Positions 23,251-37,500 of a stretch of 64,000 bases of DNA are shown piece by piece. Within the stretch, counting starts at the first letter, position 1. Each line of letters opens with the position of its first letter. Made by a program: the position numbers and the translations under genes. The notes under the pieces are model-generated. The model was not told the origin of the DNA. It was given only the letters and a program-made list of their open reading frames with translations, and made no database searches. Source of the DNA: Isoetes taiwanensis (Eukaryota > Streptophyta > Lycopodiopsida > Isoetales > Isoetaceae); NCBI GenBank assembly GCA_021234155.1, contig JAJEKV010000047.1, positions 10,486,946 to 10,550,945 on the forward strand, read 5' to 3'.

Positions 23251-26200
23251 ATTGGCGTGCAGGTCGACACTACGTTGGTACCATTTTAATTATTAATAAA
23301 ATTTTGGTTATATGGTGACCACCCCACCTATCTACATGAATGCATGGCTAATCTCCGCCAGAGGAAGAGGATGCTTCTTCCATCGCGGGCATGGAGACAG
23401 CCTATAATGCCTATATGCCGCCATGCCTACACCTTTAGTTGCCCAACGGAGGATAGGTCCTTCCCCAGATATGGGGCGGAAGGACGATTCCTCCTATCAA
23501 TGCATATATGGGGCTAGAGGTGCTTTTCCTATCAATGCATTCCCTAATGACCTCTTATTCTTCGAGGTCGCCTACTGCGGGGACTAAGTAGACTTTTAAT
23601 CTACCTTCCACTCATCCAAGCGAACCGCTGGCCATGCCTACATTGACATTACACCACGCCCCAGAGATCACCGTAGTGGTCCCATCATCGGTAAATATGC
23701 ATGCAACCCATACCGGGTATAGGTTGCATGAGATTAATCTTAACTACACATGAAACTAGTCTAAACACAAATCAACATGCCCTGAGCCGATTTTTTGCCG
23801 CTCCTTTAATGCATGTGATTAACATAATTACCCTAAGGTAATATTTATGAATTAACATTATCATAGTATTTGATACAATTACTCCGATAGTACAATTATA
23901 TTTACCTAAGCTTTGCAATATTTAATGACTTTTTAGATCGCAATTATTTAAACAATAACCCCGATTTAGACCTATTGTATCATAGACAAGGTTTTAATTA
24001 TCATACACAAGAATTAGATGTGTTTTATTCTCTTCCTTGGGTCCTCAGATACCCTTTGAAGTATATCCCTAAGATGCACTTAAGTATATCTTAATTCTAT
24101 TTTCTATTATAAGGACCCGAGGTCATATAACTATCCTTGAAGGAATTGCATCCTTGGGAAGGATTAATTAACATGCTACCTCACATTATCGCTGTTAGTA
24201 AACTTATTTCCTATGATACATATACGTGATAGCAAATTCTATGCAGCTTATTAGGATCTATATTTAACTTCAACAAGACACATTAAAGCTTATGATACAT
24301 GCACACACCTTACCTAAGGCTAGAGCGATCCACCCATTGAGCCATTGGCTTAGTAATTTTGGAGATGATTTGGTCGCTGCATTGTTCCCATAGTTTTGCT
24401 CCACTTCATTGGTGTAGTTAGCTACTACGCCGCCTCAAGACGCTGAAGGCCTCCCGAGCACTATCTATCTTACGCCTATTCGCTCGCCATTGCTCTGAGT
24501 AAACTCTATTCTACGGCTGCCCAATTCGGATGCAAGTACGCTCAATCATAAGATTGAGCCCTCCCACTTTCTTCGAAAAAGAAAATGGTCTCATTCTTCA
24601 ATGACGCTTGTACACAACGCCATATCTATTCTCTCCCAAAGAGGTTATACGCTTTTACTTAGCGATTAATTTACTAGCCTTAGCTGATATATATATATAA
24701 ACCATCTAAGATGGATGCACATATTATGTTATCATTTTTTTCAATATAGTTACGGTTACCTACTTAGTTAGAATGATTCTAAACCACAAGGTTTTGTCAT
24801 CATGACAATTCCTTTGTCTCAAAAAGACTATTTGATTACTATAATTTTATTTTAGATGTACCTTTACATGTATTATTCTTTTATATTCTAGAGATTCCCC
24901 CTTTCTTAGCTATTTAAACTCTTGGAATATTCCTACCAATCTAATTGATGTCATCGTAAAAGTTGGCTGGACTTGTTAGATTACTTTTTCTTTCTGTTGA
25001 TTATTCTTTTGAGGTGCTAGATTTATACATGGTCAACAATTATCCTAGTAATGATTCCTTCTTAGCGAGGAGATCAATCTCACCAAGTGGTTTCAATACG
25101 CTGGATGATTGTTAACAATCGTATAATTTTTAGTCACCCTATGCGCTTCATTCCCAATCCTTGACGCTTTTAGCCCAATATTGGGGCAATCCTTTCAACG
25201 AGAATATCCGGAAATGCCTTCTAATCCCAATATGGATGTTACCGCCCATACATTTAACCTACTAGGCCCCATGGCCTTAGATCCTCGAGCTTGCTAGAAG
25301 CTCATCCACTCGCTTTTGCTTGAAGTAGCAAGGTGACGCTTTTACGAGTCGCCGATACTTCAGCCTCCTTGACGGCCGCCCTCTTTGATGTAGAGGCCGG
25401 AGGCTTTGATGGCGAAGTTGATCACTTGAAATCTTCCATGCCGCTTTGTCAAAGCCCGGCGGTGGCGCCGCTGAAAAAGATCTTTCATCTTGAACTCTTT
25501 GTCTTGGCGCCTAACGACTCAGATCCGATATTGCTTCTTCGACCCATCGATGTCTCATACGCCGAGTCCTCTTGTCGCTATCGTTTGCCCTAAGAGTGTT
25601 GAGGATGTTGATTGCTTCACCCCTCGCACTTGCCCCGACATCTCTTCCTTTGATCTCGTTACGCTATGGGAGGGAAGGAATAACAAGGGAACTATACATG
25701 CAAAACATATAGCTTACATAATTACAATTACTACTAGAGCTATTAGGTCCCCCTTGTGCCTCCCTTCGAAGTTGCACACCTACTCCTTTGGCGATGTCAT
25801 CTGTTTCTCCCTTGTGCAATGGTGTTGATGATCTATATCCTCCTATTTGTACGCCAGCCATCCTCCGGTAACTTGTTGATATACTTGGGCCCTCCGATGT
25901 TTGTCGGCTATGGCACAACACGCTTTGCATCACATTCTAACTAAAGGTGTAAAGGTCGCTGATGCTTCGACATTTCTGGTTCCCGCTTCGATCCTGTTCT
26001 CAAGCGTAATTGTTCCCCTTCATGATACTTTGAAGCTATTTGAAGGCGCCTCTTGAGGTCGTATGGCGCTGATTCCTTTGGCTATACTCCTCCGAGTTGT
26101 TCTCTTCCTCGCAATTGTTCTTTGAATCGCCCATCCTTGGGCTCACCAAGTCCATGAAGTCCACGCAAGTCATCGGCCCCTCTCCTAGTTGCTTCTCCAT

Positions 26201-29200
26201 CGAAGCTTCCAAACTTCCTTGTTTGCTCCCGATCACATGGCTTTGACGCTTGTCACGCTCCACGCTGCTATGCCGCCTTCTTGTCTTGAGGTACCTTCCG
26301 GGCTTTGATTGTGCTCGCCGGCTTTGATCCTCTTGTTGCCTCTAGGGGAGCTCGTGGAAGAAGTCGGTTGCTAGCACTTCTCCGCCAGCCCTCGACCTTT
26401 GTCCCTCTATGCATGTCGGTCTCTCCGGGTAGTAAAGCATCACGCTCTCCTCCCTCGCCGGGCTATGTTGTTCCGGATGATGGATCCTTATACCGCTGCA
26501 GCCTTTGAGCCTTGAGTTGAAAAAGTACCTGCCTTTAGATATACTCTTGTCGCTGAATAGCCCGGCTATTGTCTTGAACTCTTTTGCCAAGGCGCTTTTA
26601 GTTGCTATCCTTGTCGCTAAGGTGTCGAATGCTTCGCCTTTGGGCGCTTGATGTCCCACATGCTCCGAGGTATGATCGGGCTTTTCTTCTAATTACCGGT
26701 AGGAGTACCGACGCCATCACCTAGTTGTTGAAGGCATATCTCCTCGTCGCAGGTTTTCGATGTGCCTCTCCATCTAATACACGCGTCATAGCGATCACTC
26801 TATATTACCACAAGGTGGAATTATGGTCGCCGAGATGTTGCCTTCTTAGTTGGCTCGCTGATGTCGGGTCATTCCTCCTTCTATTGTTGAGGCCACTCGT
26901 GTCATGATGTAGTGTTGCGCCCCGACGATGTCCCCGTGCAAACATGATCTTGACATGACCGTGTCGCCTCCCGGACGAGTGGTCTTCTACTTGAGGGCAC
27001 TTCCTGAAGTGTTTGGAGTCGGCGGTTTGCTTGGGCTCGGGTCGCTTTCTCCCTCGTACTTGCTCTTCCATTTTGATCTTGGGTTATAGTTGTGCTTCCT
27101 TGCTTCCTCATTTGGTAGTCGGCGAAGGAGCTTCCTGATCTAAGCGCTTAAATCAGAAAACATGACTTTAAACTCATGTTTCTCCACTATATCCGTGGAG
27201 CACCGTAGATATACAATAGACATATACGATTTACATTGGGATTTTAATTCATCCACTTTTTCAAAACAACTACTAATATCTACTTAAATGTTTATACTCC
27301 TTTAGGGTTTCCCTCCTCCTAAAGTGTTTGATTCTTCGGTTTTGCTGCCTCTTCTTCGCTTCCGTTGACTCAGATTCCTTTGACATGCCGCTACTATTGT
27401 TGAGCTTCATGTCTGATCCGAGCTCGCCATGCCAAGCTGGGAGTGTTCATCCGATGTGATCCCTTTGAAAAAGATGCTCCTCCTAATGTGTATGTTCGTC
27501 GTGGAGGAATGCGGGTGACCGCCAACGCCCCTACATGCCGTGTCGCTGCAAGGTTGCCGGCGTGCGGTCGCTGATCGCTTGAGTAGGGATCACCTCGTCA
27601 AGGGCATTCTTGAATGTCTTCGGCTCAGATCGATCGGGTCGGTAGGCGTGCATTGTCATTCCTCCGCAGTTGAATTTCCGAAAGCGACTCATGTTGCTTG
27701 GGCTTTGTTTCATTCCGAGGTGCCTCTCCTATGCCTAGAAGTGTCGCCATCTCCATTGCACCTACCATAGCTCCTTTCGGTCGCCTTTGGCATGATTTGT
27801 ACCGCTGCTAGGTCGCTCTCCGGCCCTTTGGGTCCTATCCATTCGAAGTCTCGCGACTCCTTTGGCCGACGCCAAAAGTCGCCCTTCCTTTGGTTTCTAG
27901 GTGTTTCGATCCGAATTTTGTTCGAAAGGTAATATTCTCCTCCTTGATCTTACCCCTAATGCCGATATAGACCTTCAAGCCGGAGATGTTCCTTCCGGGG
28001 TATGCGCCTCCTCCCCTCATGGTCTCCTACTTTTTGGAACCGATGAAAGTTCTCCCCTAGTGCAAGGGAGTTGGAAGCTCGCCCCCGGGTCAGCCTTAGG
28101 TGCTTGTGGTTGCCTAGCTTGGTCGCCCTTTTGTTGGCATTGCCCCGACATTCGCTTTGAGCCGCCGGCCGCAAGGTCATGGTGGTCTTCTCCTGCCCTA
28201 TACGCCCCGTGTTGCCATGACTTCTCTCCTCGACGGAATATTATGCCCTCTCGCCCTAGCTCGTGATGCTAACGCTGCATCGATGTCTAACGCCTTCCCG
28301 CGACTCAGATTTTGCTGCCTTTGCTTTCTTCCATTTGAAACCATGTGCGCCGAAGTTGGTGAAGGCGCCGAGATCCTCTTTTCGATGTGAGCTCGTGGAC
28401 GTGGTAGCCGGAGGTTGACATCTAGAAAATTCTTGATGCCGCTTGGTTACCAAAGATTCTTCCCGCTTGATGAAGATTGATGATAGGCCGCTCTACTCGG
28501 CCCCGCTCTACTCGCTTGTCGGGCTTGAGGTGTTTGTCGCTGTGCTTTCCTCTCTGGGTCCCGCTTTTTTCGGTCTCCTCTCCCTTATCCGTCTGCACAT
28601 TGGCTGGGACCTTGATGTCTTCAAGAAGTTGCGCCTCTAGCTCTTCCTCGGGCTCGCCCCTCAGATTTCAAAGCAATGCTCGATATTCTAGAGTCTAAGG
28701 GTCTACTTGAAGGGCTCTCCTACAACATTTTGGGCTCTATAAGCAAGCAAGATGGGTCGAAAGCAGCATTATCGAGACATATCTATAATCTACAAGTCTA
28801 TGGACATTAGGACGTGTGGTATGGCATGAAATGAGGGTTGTTTTGCAAAACCTCCATGATGTTTGAGGCATACTCTAAGGTCCTAGCAAAGTTGGTTTGG
28901 GGAAGTCCAATCTCTACACATGGAGTGACTTGGGCAGCTCTAGACTCTAGCTCCTTCTAGGTATCCTGGCAATAGGGAGTGTCAATGTGGGGCTATATAA
29001 GTCAAACTCTATTAGAAGGACACAGAATTAGGTCAAGGTTTATGCCTTTGGCTCGAGCAGAGGTGATGTACAAACAGTTGGACTTGGGTTGCTATGCTGA
29101 GGTCTAAATGACTATAACAAAGGGGTGTTCTTGAGAACTTCTATCTAGGAGCAAGGCATCAGCTTCGAGCCGAGAGCAATACTTGCGAGGTACTAATGGG

Positions 29201-29403
29201 GTATGCTTCTATTTACAAACAAACCACAGTTTGGAAAAACAATTCAAGGGTTTGAGCAATTTTGGTCATTTTGAGCTGGAATTTGATATTTCTAGCTAAT
29301 TTGAGGTCATAAATGGATTCTAGGCTATCTAACGGGGTCCTATTGCAACAAATTTCAGCGATTTGGAGCTCAGAGCTCAAGTTATGGAGGTTCAAAGTTT
29401 GAG

Positions 29404-29469
29404 GTTCACACATTGCTCGCACCAATAATGAACTTTTCATTTTCTTTCTCCGGCGCGACGCGGTGAGAC
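29404..29469 (-). repeat. Foldback module M1 in LARD leader-side sequence
   Basis: Arms TTCACAC ... GGTGAGAC surround an inner hairpin AATGAA-CTT-TTCATT. The flanks (ATTGC-CGC before, GGCGCGACG after the inner hairpin) match the other modules. Confidence 0.5.
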
Positions 29470-29619
29470 ATTGGCTCTAAATGGGTTAAACTTGTCCTAT
29501 TTGGGTGATATAAGGGTCTAATTACGCTAGATTCGGCCGAGGTAGGCGCGCACTGACCCCTTTATTTGGTCGATTTGGAGCAGCTTTTTGGGCACTTTTA
29601 GGGCATGGTTCACAAGATG

Positions 29620-29684
29620 GTCTCACATCGCTGCTGCACCAATAATGAACTTTTCATTTTCGGTCCTGGCGCGACGTGTGAGAC
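29620..29684 (-). repeat. Foldback module M2
   Basis: Outer arms GTCTCACA and TGTGAGAC are perfect inverted complements. TCGC/GCGA extends the stem, and AATGAA/TTCATT forms the inner hairpin. Length is 65 nt. It has the same architecture as M1, M3-M6 and M8. Confidence 0.65.
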
Positions 29685-30202
29685 ATCCTCTCGAATTGGC
29701 CTAGGATGTCTCTGCTTTTGACTAAAACAAAAGCTAAAACTTACTAACTCAACTTAATTAAGTAACTTTATACACTTATAATTTACTCTAAAACACTTTA
29801 TATTAAACAAAATTTTATCATTTACTTAAATTAATAAGGCTCTCCTTTGATATGATCAAGCTAAGGGCATATCTTTCTTCATTAGAGTTACTTCTTGGCG
29901 TAATGTGCGGTCCAAGAGTCTTCAAAATGTTGGACTAGCTTCTCGCTTTCGCCGCTTGAACCTTGGCCTCCCGCCTCGTCAGCCCTCTCCTCTTCTTTGT
30001 TTCCTTCGGCCTCCTTGGCCTCTGGATGTTTCACTTTTGTCGAGGAAGTCGAGCGGTCTGTTTGGTGTGCACCATGTCGATCGGAGTCTTGGTGTCTATC
30101 AAGATGCTGTCTCTATCTAGCTTAAGGGTCTTGGTTCTAAGTCTAAGGCTTGGCCATTAATATTATCTAACATTATTAAAGCTTAAATCTAATTAAGAAC
30201 TA

Positions 30203-32310
30203 GTAATGGGTGCCCGGCATTGCCGGGCATAAGTACGGGTCTATTCTAGGCAATGATGACTTATGGGTCTATTCTAGGCAATGATGAAGTTGCATATACC
30301 TACAATACATATAGCAAATCTTGATGCTAGGTGTTTTGAATTGTTCTCAATATGGCAATGATTGTATTGTATTCAATTTTATCAATTTACACATGGCAAC
30401 TACATTGGTGGTGGTTAGGGATGGAAGAGCATTACATGGATTGCAAAGGACATTTGATATAGATTTGAAATGACAACATCATTTAGGAAGACCTTTAGAT
30501 GGTTTTTCAAAATTTTAAAGTCGCATAACACTTTTGTCCATTCATCTGTGTCATATATGTTTTTTAGACATTGATTTGAGCATTCAATATTGTTATGTTT
30601 TATTCAATGGTTCTTGTAGGTTATTGTTGTAGTGAAACCAATTGCAAGTTCTTTGGCATATAAAGTGAAGACTACATTTAAAAAACGACAAATAAATAAC
30701 ACAATTTCAAAATGAAATAACTATATTGAACGTGATTTCTTACATCTATGAGATAATCTATAAGAAAATGGCAGTTAGAACCACCCCATTGCTAGGCCCA
30801 AGTAGAATTCTATTAATGCACTTGGTATGATGGCTATTACCTTTGTCCGTAGTGCACATCGTGTCTTGGTTACATATAGATAGTACAAACAAAAGGGGCA
30901 AGCAAAATCCAGATGTTGTATTCCAAGCAAGAAAATATTAAAGCACGATGAGGAAACTCTCCTCAGTAGTGTATATTATCAGAATGTATTGATCCGAGTA
31001 TGGTTTTCTAATTTTTTTGCTCTGGGCAAAATACTTACTGCATGCTTTCTGCATGCTGGATGCTGCAGATAACCTCCAAAGCAGGATTTGAAGAAACGTA
31101 GGCTAGAATATCTGAATACTGCCAAGCCTAGTTAATATCTTTCTCTAGTGTCTCACAACATCATCTGGTTAATGCAAGTTTAAAATTGCTAAACTGCTCT
31201 GTTTATCTAAGAAGTTCTAGCAACAATTTTTTTTGATAAAAATCACAGTGGCAATTTAAAACAGTATCATATTTGTCGAAGAACATGGACTGAAGCCAAC
31301 ATTTCTGACCAAGACTCAATGAGGCCCAAAAAAGAGGTCGGTTCACCTGGCTCCAAAAGAGGCTGGAAAAGCGGCATCAGAAGACCTTCACAAATCTGCA
31401 CACAAACAAACATTTGTGTTATGGCAGTGGGAAAGGTTGAATGTATACAAAGAATATCTACAATATATTCACAATATCTGGAAGCAAAGGCAGAGCCTTA
31501 TGAGACAACCATGAAGAAAATAAAAATGAGGAATCGTACCTATAATTATCATGCTTTTTGTCAAGTCTTTGGTTGGCTTGCATTGTCTGAAGCTTCTACA
31601 CTTGTGGCACCTGAATCTGTGCAAGCACCATCTCTATGCTTAAAAGTATGTTCCTAGTTTCCGCCCAAGATGTTCCTGGTTTCTCTTGCCCTTCTTAGAT
31701 GTTATGCTCCCGGGATGATTGTGCAAAAAAATTAGAAAGGGCTTAGTATTAACTGTCCGCATAAGGAACTCAAGCGGATGTGTCTTTAGGGGAATCCTCT
31801 ACCACTCCATCGCAGGTCATATATGCCCGTGATATTAAGCTGCGCAAAACCTCACCAACTAACTCTATATGGCTCCCGATAAGCAAATCTTCTAGATGAA
31901 TGGTTGTCTTAGCAAAAAAAAAAAAGGGGGGTCGAGCAATGAAGGCTTAGACTCAACTACTATTGTATAGCTCCACGCAGTACATAATCTAGCGATTATC
32001 CATGCATGTAGACCTAAAAAGGGCCCTTCCGCACTTAAGCACGTAAAATGCACCCGGTACCTCAACTTAAGGGCGAACGTAAGAATGGCAAGCTTGAGAC
32101 TTACCGGGTTGGATCCTATCACCCTCGCAAGTTTAAGCATCTCATGCTTAACTTTGACGACTCGCACTTTTATTTTATATCGTCATATTACATCCGTGCT
32201 CGAGAATGGCAAATTTGAGACCAAGAAGGATTCCAAAGAAGCGTCGCTTCTCACCAACAACTCCCCTCAGACAATCTCTTCACCTCGATTCCATCTAAGT
32301 CGAAATAGAA
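30203..32310. other. Segment between LARD copy A and the complete LARD; no confirmed gene
   Basis: It opens with a perfect 9-bp inverted repeat around one base (TGCCCGGCA-T-TGCCGGGCA, 30211-30229) and a tandem GGGTCTATTCTAGGCAATGA duplication at about 30238-30289. A minus-strand stretch at 31340-31400 has acceptor and donor signals and reads FVKVFSDAAFPASFGA, but I could not join it to another exon. 32040-32300 has a coding-like plus-strand stretch (ITLASLSISCLTLTT) with no family. Confidence 0.4.
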
Positions 32311-33917
32311 TCAGGACGCCCCTACTCATATACTGGTGCACTCACCGTGATACAAACAGAGTTCATCCCCCATACCACCCATGCTAATATAGGGCCCTCC
32401 ACGATCAATCGCAACCTTGAAGAGTTCCAGGAAGAATGAAGGGTCCTTACCCCTGCCTCCCTCGTGGCCTACCTAGTCATGGAAGCGTAAACATACATGT
32501 CGAGTAGTACATACATCAACATCATATGACCACCACGGAAGATGGTCCGCCACATATCTCGCATAGACAAGGATCAAAGACATCACATAGGGAATCCCAC
32601 CCAAGGCTCAGACTCAAAGGGATGACTCGACGGCTTGGGTCTCCGTGAGTTCATTGCATGTAATTCATGGCAATGGATTTGGCCGGGCATAAGAACATGG
32701 CATAGGGTTGTCCACTCCATCCGCCCCTCCCTGCACACTTTTGCGTAGTAGGCTGAAAAGTGCTCGGACCTCGATCAGAAGCTCACCGGATGCATAGCCA
32801 AAAGGGCTACTCCCGGGTCATCATCCCGCCCGATGGGGCAGGTAGGGATCACTCCCTCCGTGAGATCTACATGCCGACTCAAGGTGACTAGAGGGCCACC
32901 GCCTGTATTCGACCGAACCCACTGGAAAGTCATGAACACCACTTCACGGTGTCGAGCCCATGCCTTACCCACACCTCGGTGGTCCATTAGACCTAGTCAC
33001 AATGATCCCCTTGTAGGCCTTACACACCGTGAGGGATCGCTCAAGAGTCAACACGAACCTCCTTCTTAGCCGGCCTGCCCCTTCACCCACAAACTGTGTG
33101 TGGTTCTTGTACAAAGTCAATCTATGGTGTGCTAGAGAGGCTAATCTAGGAGCATCTACTACCAAGCTTGAAGTCTCTACCCCCTTCCCAATACAAGGAG
33201 TTCACAGAGATACATCATCCATATATTATCACGTAAGAACTAAAGAACATAGATCTAATCTATATCATAGAGTTAGGTTCTTTAGTTAGAGTCTGGTATC
33301 TACTCATCTAGAGATCTAGATAGCTGCTAAAGGCGATTTAATAGGCTAAACCTACCGATACAATGACCGGAAAACGGGTTTAGACCATTAAATCGACTAC
33401 ATACCCCCATGAGTTGCTCCTCCTCGACTCGAAGTTCCTCACCATCCCATCAATCGCCAATCAAGGGAAACTAATGGTGCCATTCTCTCATTTTGAGTCC
33501 CGAGGCGGTTTTTGACTCTAGAGCAGCCAAAACAGAGCTCTAAAACCCTAGGAACCAAAATGGGCAAGTTAGGGTTCTTCTACTTAAATAGGCAAGGGTT
33601 GGGGTTAGGGTTTCCAATTATCCCTTTAGGCATGTGGGATAATTGGAAATGGGCCCACTTGCCTTTAATGGCTAGGTGGCCAAATGTGCCTACATGGAAA
33701 TGTGTGCATTTAAATGTGCCCACATGGAAATGTGTGCACCTTTAATAAATGTGCATGTGCACATTAATAAGAAGTGCACATACCTAGCAAGTTGCCCCCC
33801 AGGGCTACTCAATTGCTACACGCCGGCAGACATCGCCATTTGAGAGGAAAGGTACGCTGCGATTTGAGGCTACAAAGATACGCCCCGGGACCGTGAGCAT
33901 CGCGGCCGAACGCCACA
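32311..33917 (-). repeat. 3' LTR (LTR1), about 1.6 kb
   Basis: In minus sense it begins TGTGGCGTTCGG right after the polypurine tract and ends near ...GGGGCGTCC. It matches LTR2 and LTR3 throughout. A promoter-like stretch CCTATTTAAGTAG followed by AACCCTAACTTGCCC lies at about 33592-33562 and is well conserved in LTR2. Short GC-rich indels distinguish the copies. Confidence 0.7.
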
Positions 33918-33931
33918 TTCTCCCCACCTTG
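33918..33931 (-). other. Polypurine tract of the LARD element
   Basis: Minus-strand AAGGTGGGGAGAA directly precedes the LTR start TGTGGCG. Its position next to LTR1, and the PBS next to LTR2, together prove the orientation. Confidence 0.7.
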
Positions 33932-33949
33932 AAATGATGTCGTCCGGCA

Positions 33950-34570
33950 AAGATCGGGGGTCTCCCACCTTGAATCTTCCTAACCCCAAATCAACCCGAT
34001 GCATACATATATACTACTATTATACTTACACATTTATTAAGATTACCTTAAGGTAATATTTTTAAATTATTATTACGCCATTACATTATCAATTAACTTG
34101 TCAATTGTGAATTCTATTAAAACAAAGGTACTTATTAGTCCTCGTTATTATAACATTTAGTTTATCACAATTTAACACTTTCATATACAATTATTATTTA
34201 AGGTACTTTTCATTCCTTGCAACACATTCCAACAAAATTTGTGTTGCAAGTCCTCGACCTTAAAAAATCTCGCATTAATTTTACAATATCTCTATAATTA
34301 CATACTTACTATCTTAATTATTAGAATTACTCTAAGGTAATGTTTAAGACATTACCGTACTATTTCATTACCCAATTAACTTATCACTTCATAACTTAAT
34401 CTACGCAAGGTAATTATTAACCTTACTTAACACAACATTTAAGTTTATCAAAGTTTATCAATTTCATACAAAATTTACACTTCTAAGGTACTTTCATCCC
34501 TTGCAACACATTATGACTAAATTTGTGTTGCGAAGTTTTAGGCTCGACCTCCTTGCCCTCCCGAGCCTCT
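33950..34570 (-). other. AT-rich 3' part of the LARD interior
   Basis: About 600 bp of AT-rich sequence contains recurrent TTACC(C/T)TAAGGTAAT-like motifs (34048, 34328) that recur at 23830 and 35160 inside the interior. No coding potential. This part is missing from copy A because the gypsy LTR joins at the equivalent of 34571. Confidence 0.5.
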
Positions 34571-37500
34571 ATTGGCCTGCAGGTCCCTTCCTACGTTATT
34601 ACTATTTTTAATTATTAATAAAATTTTGGTTATATGGTGACCACCCCACCTATCTACATGGATGCATGGCTAATCTCCTGGCCAGTAGGAAGAGGGTGAA
34701 TCTTCCATTATGGTCGTGGAGACAGCTGCCTATATGCCTATATGCCGCCATGCCTACACCCTAGTTGCCTCCAAAGGAGGATAGGTCCTTCCCCTATGTG
34801 GGCGTGAAGGCCAGATTCCTCCTATCAAAGCATATATGGGGCTAGAGGTGCTTTTCCTATCAATGCATTCCTGAATGACCTCCTTTCTCTCGAGGTCGTC
34901 TACTTCCGTGGGGACAGTATAGACTTTTTCTAATCTACCTTCCACTCGCCCAAGCGGAAACGCGTCATGCCTACATTGACATTACACCACGCCCTAGAGA
35001 TCACCGTAGTGGTCTCATCATCGGTAACAACGCATGCAACCCCTACCTAGCATAGGTTGCATGCGTAGATTAATCTTAACTATACAAGCATTTAATCTAC
35101 ACACAAAATGACATGCCTGAGCCGATTTTTGCTGGCTCCTTTAACGCATGTGATTAACATAATTACCCTAAGGTAATATTTATGAATTAACATTATCATA
35201 GTATCGGATACATTACTTCCGATAGTACAATTATATTTACTCTAATCTTTGTAATATTTAACCACTTTTAGATCGCTTTTATTTGAACAATAACCCCATT
35301 TAGACCTATTGTTACATAGACAAGGTTTTAATTATCATACACAAGAATTAGATGTGCTTTTATTCTCTTCCTTGGGTCCCGTGATTACCCTTTTGGAAGT
35401 ATATCCCTAAGATGCACTTAAGTATATTTGAATTCTATTTTCTATCTATATCTATAAGGACCCCGTCATCCTTGTAAGGATTAATTAACATGCTACCTCA
35501 CATTATCGCTGTTATTTAACTTATTTCCGCATGATACATATACGCATGCAAATTCCATGCAATTATTAGGATCTATATTTAACTTATCTATAAGACACAT
35601 TAAAGCTTATAACGCATAAAGACGCCTTTACCTAGGCTAGAATGCATCCACCCATTGAGCCGGGCGCCGAGTAATTTGGAGATGACTTGGTCGCTGCATT
35701 GTTCCCATAGTTTTGCTCCACTTCATTGGTGTAGATAGCTATCACCGCCGGGCCTCGCACGTTGAAGACCTCCTGAGCTATCTATCTATCTATCTTGCGC
35801 TCTATTCGCTTCAGCCATTGCCGGAGTGAACTCTATTCTACGGGTCAATCAATTCGATGCAAGTACGTTCAATCATAAGATTGAGCCCTCCCACTTTCTT
35901 CAAAAAGAAAATGGTCCTCAAGATTTCTTCAATGACGCTGTACACAACGCCATATCTATTCTCTCCCCTTAAGAGGTTATATGCTTCTTACTTAGCACAT
36001 TAATTTACTAGCCTTAGCTAACATATATAACCATCTAAGATGGATGCACATATTATGTTATCATTTATTTCAATATAGCTATGGGTTACCTACTTAGTTA
36101 GAACGATTCTAAACCACAAGGTTTTGTCATCATGACAATTCCTTTTGTCTCAAAAGACTATTTGATTACTATAATTCTTATTTTAGATGTACCTTTACAT
36201 GTATTATTCTTTTATATTCTAGAGATTCCCCTTTCTTAGTTATTTAGCTCTTGGAATATTCCTACCAATCGAATTGATGTCATCGTAACAAGTTGGCCTG
36301 GACTTGTTAGATTACTTTTTTCTTTCTCGTTGGATTATTCTTTTGGAGGTACTAGATTTATACATGGTCAACAATTATCCTAGTAATGATTCCTTCTTAG
36401 CGAGGAGATCAATCTCACCAAGTGGTTTCAATACGCTGGATGTCTCAAGTAACAATCGTGTATAATTATAGTTACTCCTATGCATTTCCTTCCCAATCCT
36501 TGACGCTTAGCTCAATATTGGGGCAATCCTTTTAGCCAGAATATCTGGAAATGCCTTCTAATCCCAATATGGATGTTACCGTCCATACATTAACCTACTA
36601 GGCCCCATGGCCTTAGATCCTTGAGCTTGCTAGAAGCTCATCCACTCGCTGCCCGCTTGAAGTAGCAAGGTAACGCTTCTTCCGAAATGCCGATACTTCA
36701 GCCTCCCTTTGACGGTGGCTCCTCTTGATGTAGAGGTTGACTTTGTTCGCTAGAAGGCTCTCATTGCTGGTGGCCTGATGGTGTCGTTGATCACTTGAAT
36801 CTTCCATGCCGCTTTTCAAAAGCCTGAAGATGGCGCCGTTGAAAAAGATCTTTCATCTTGAACTCTTTGTCTTGGCAACTAAAGGACGACTCTGTATCCG
36901 ATATTGTTTCTTCGACTCCATCAATGTCTCATTCGTTGAGTCCTCTTGTCGCCCCTGCAATTGCCTGACATCTCTTCCTTTGATCTGTTACGCTATGGGA
37001 AGGAAGGAATAACAAGGGAACTATACATGCAAAACATATAGCTTACCTAATTACAATTACCACTAGAGCTATTAGGTCCCCCTTGTGCCTCCCTTCGAGT
37101 TGCATACCTACTCCTAGGTGATGTCATCGGTGTTCCTCTGGGTGCAATGGTGTTGACGATCTATATCCTCCTATTTGTACGTTGGCTCGTACTCCGGGGT
37201 AATTTGTTGATATAATGGGCCCTCCGATGTTTGTTTCCGCTATGGCACAACATGCTTTGCATCACATTCTCACTAAAGGTGTGCTTGTCGTTGATGCTTC
37301 TCGACATTTCAGTCTACGCTTCCCCGATCCTGCTTTCTAAGGTAGTTGTTCCCCTTCATGATACTTGGAGCTATTTGAGGCGCCTCTTGAGGTCGGGCGC
37401 CATTCCTTTGGCTATACTCCTCCGAGTTGTTCTCCTCTGCAGCTTGTTCTTTGAATCCTCCATCCTTGTCTTCACCAAGTTGCATGCAAGTCCGCAGCAA

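Larger units (their letters stand above)
23251..30202 (-). mobile_element. Copy A of the LARD interior, without LTRs
   Basis: This 7-kb block is colinear with 34571-41870: compare ATTGG-TGCAGGTC at 23251 and 34571, AAGTAGCAAGGT at 25324 and 36660, and CTAATTAAGAA at 30188 and 41847. Copies differ by many short indels. Orientation is taken from the complete copy. Minus-strand frames of up to 105 codons are charged and repetitive (for example IATKSALAKEFKTIAGLFSD), but I find no reverse transcriptase, RNase H, integrase or protease motif. The left end is cut exactly by the gypsy 3' LTR; the right end stops near 30202, next to a palindrome, without leader or LTR. Confidence 0.75.

Noticed and set aside
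23251-23270. TTGGCG after the gypsy LTR as a primer binding site
   Set aside because: The same ATTGG-TGCAGGTC sequence occurs at 34571 within the LARD interior with no LTR beside it, so it belongs to that repeat.
31267-31657. Minus-strand exon chain near 31.3-31.65 kb
   Set aside because: Individual pieces look spliceable, but every phase combination I tried gives a stop.
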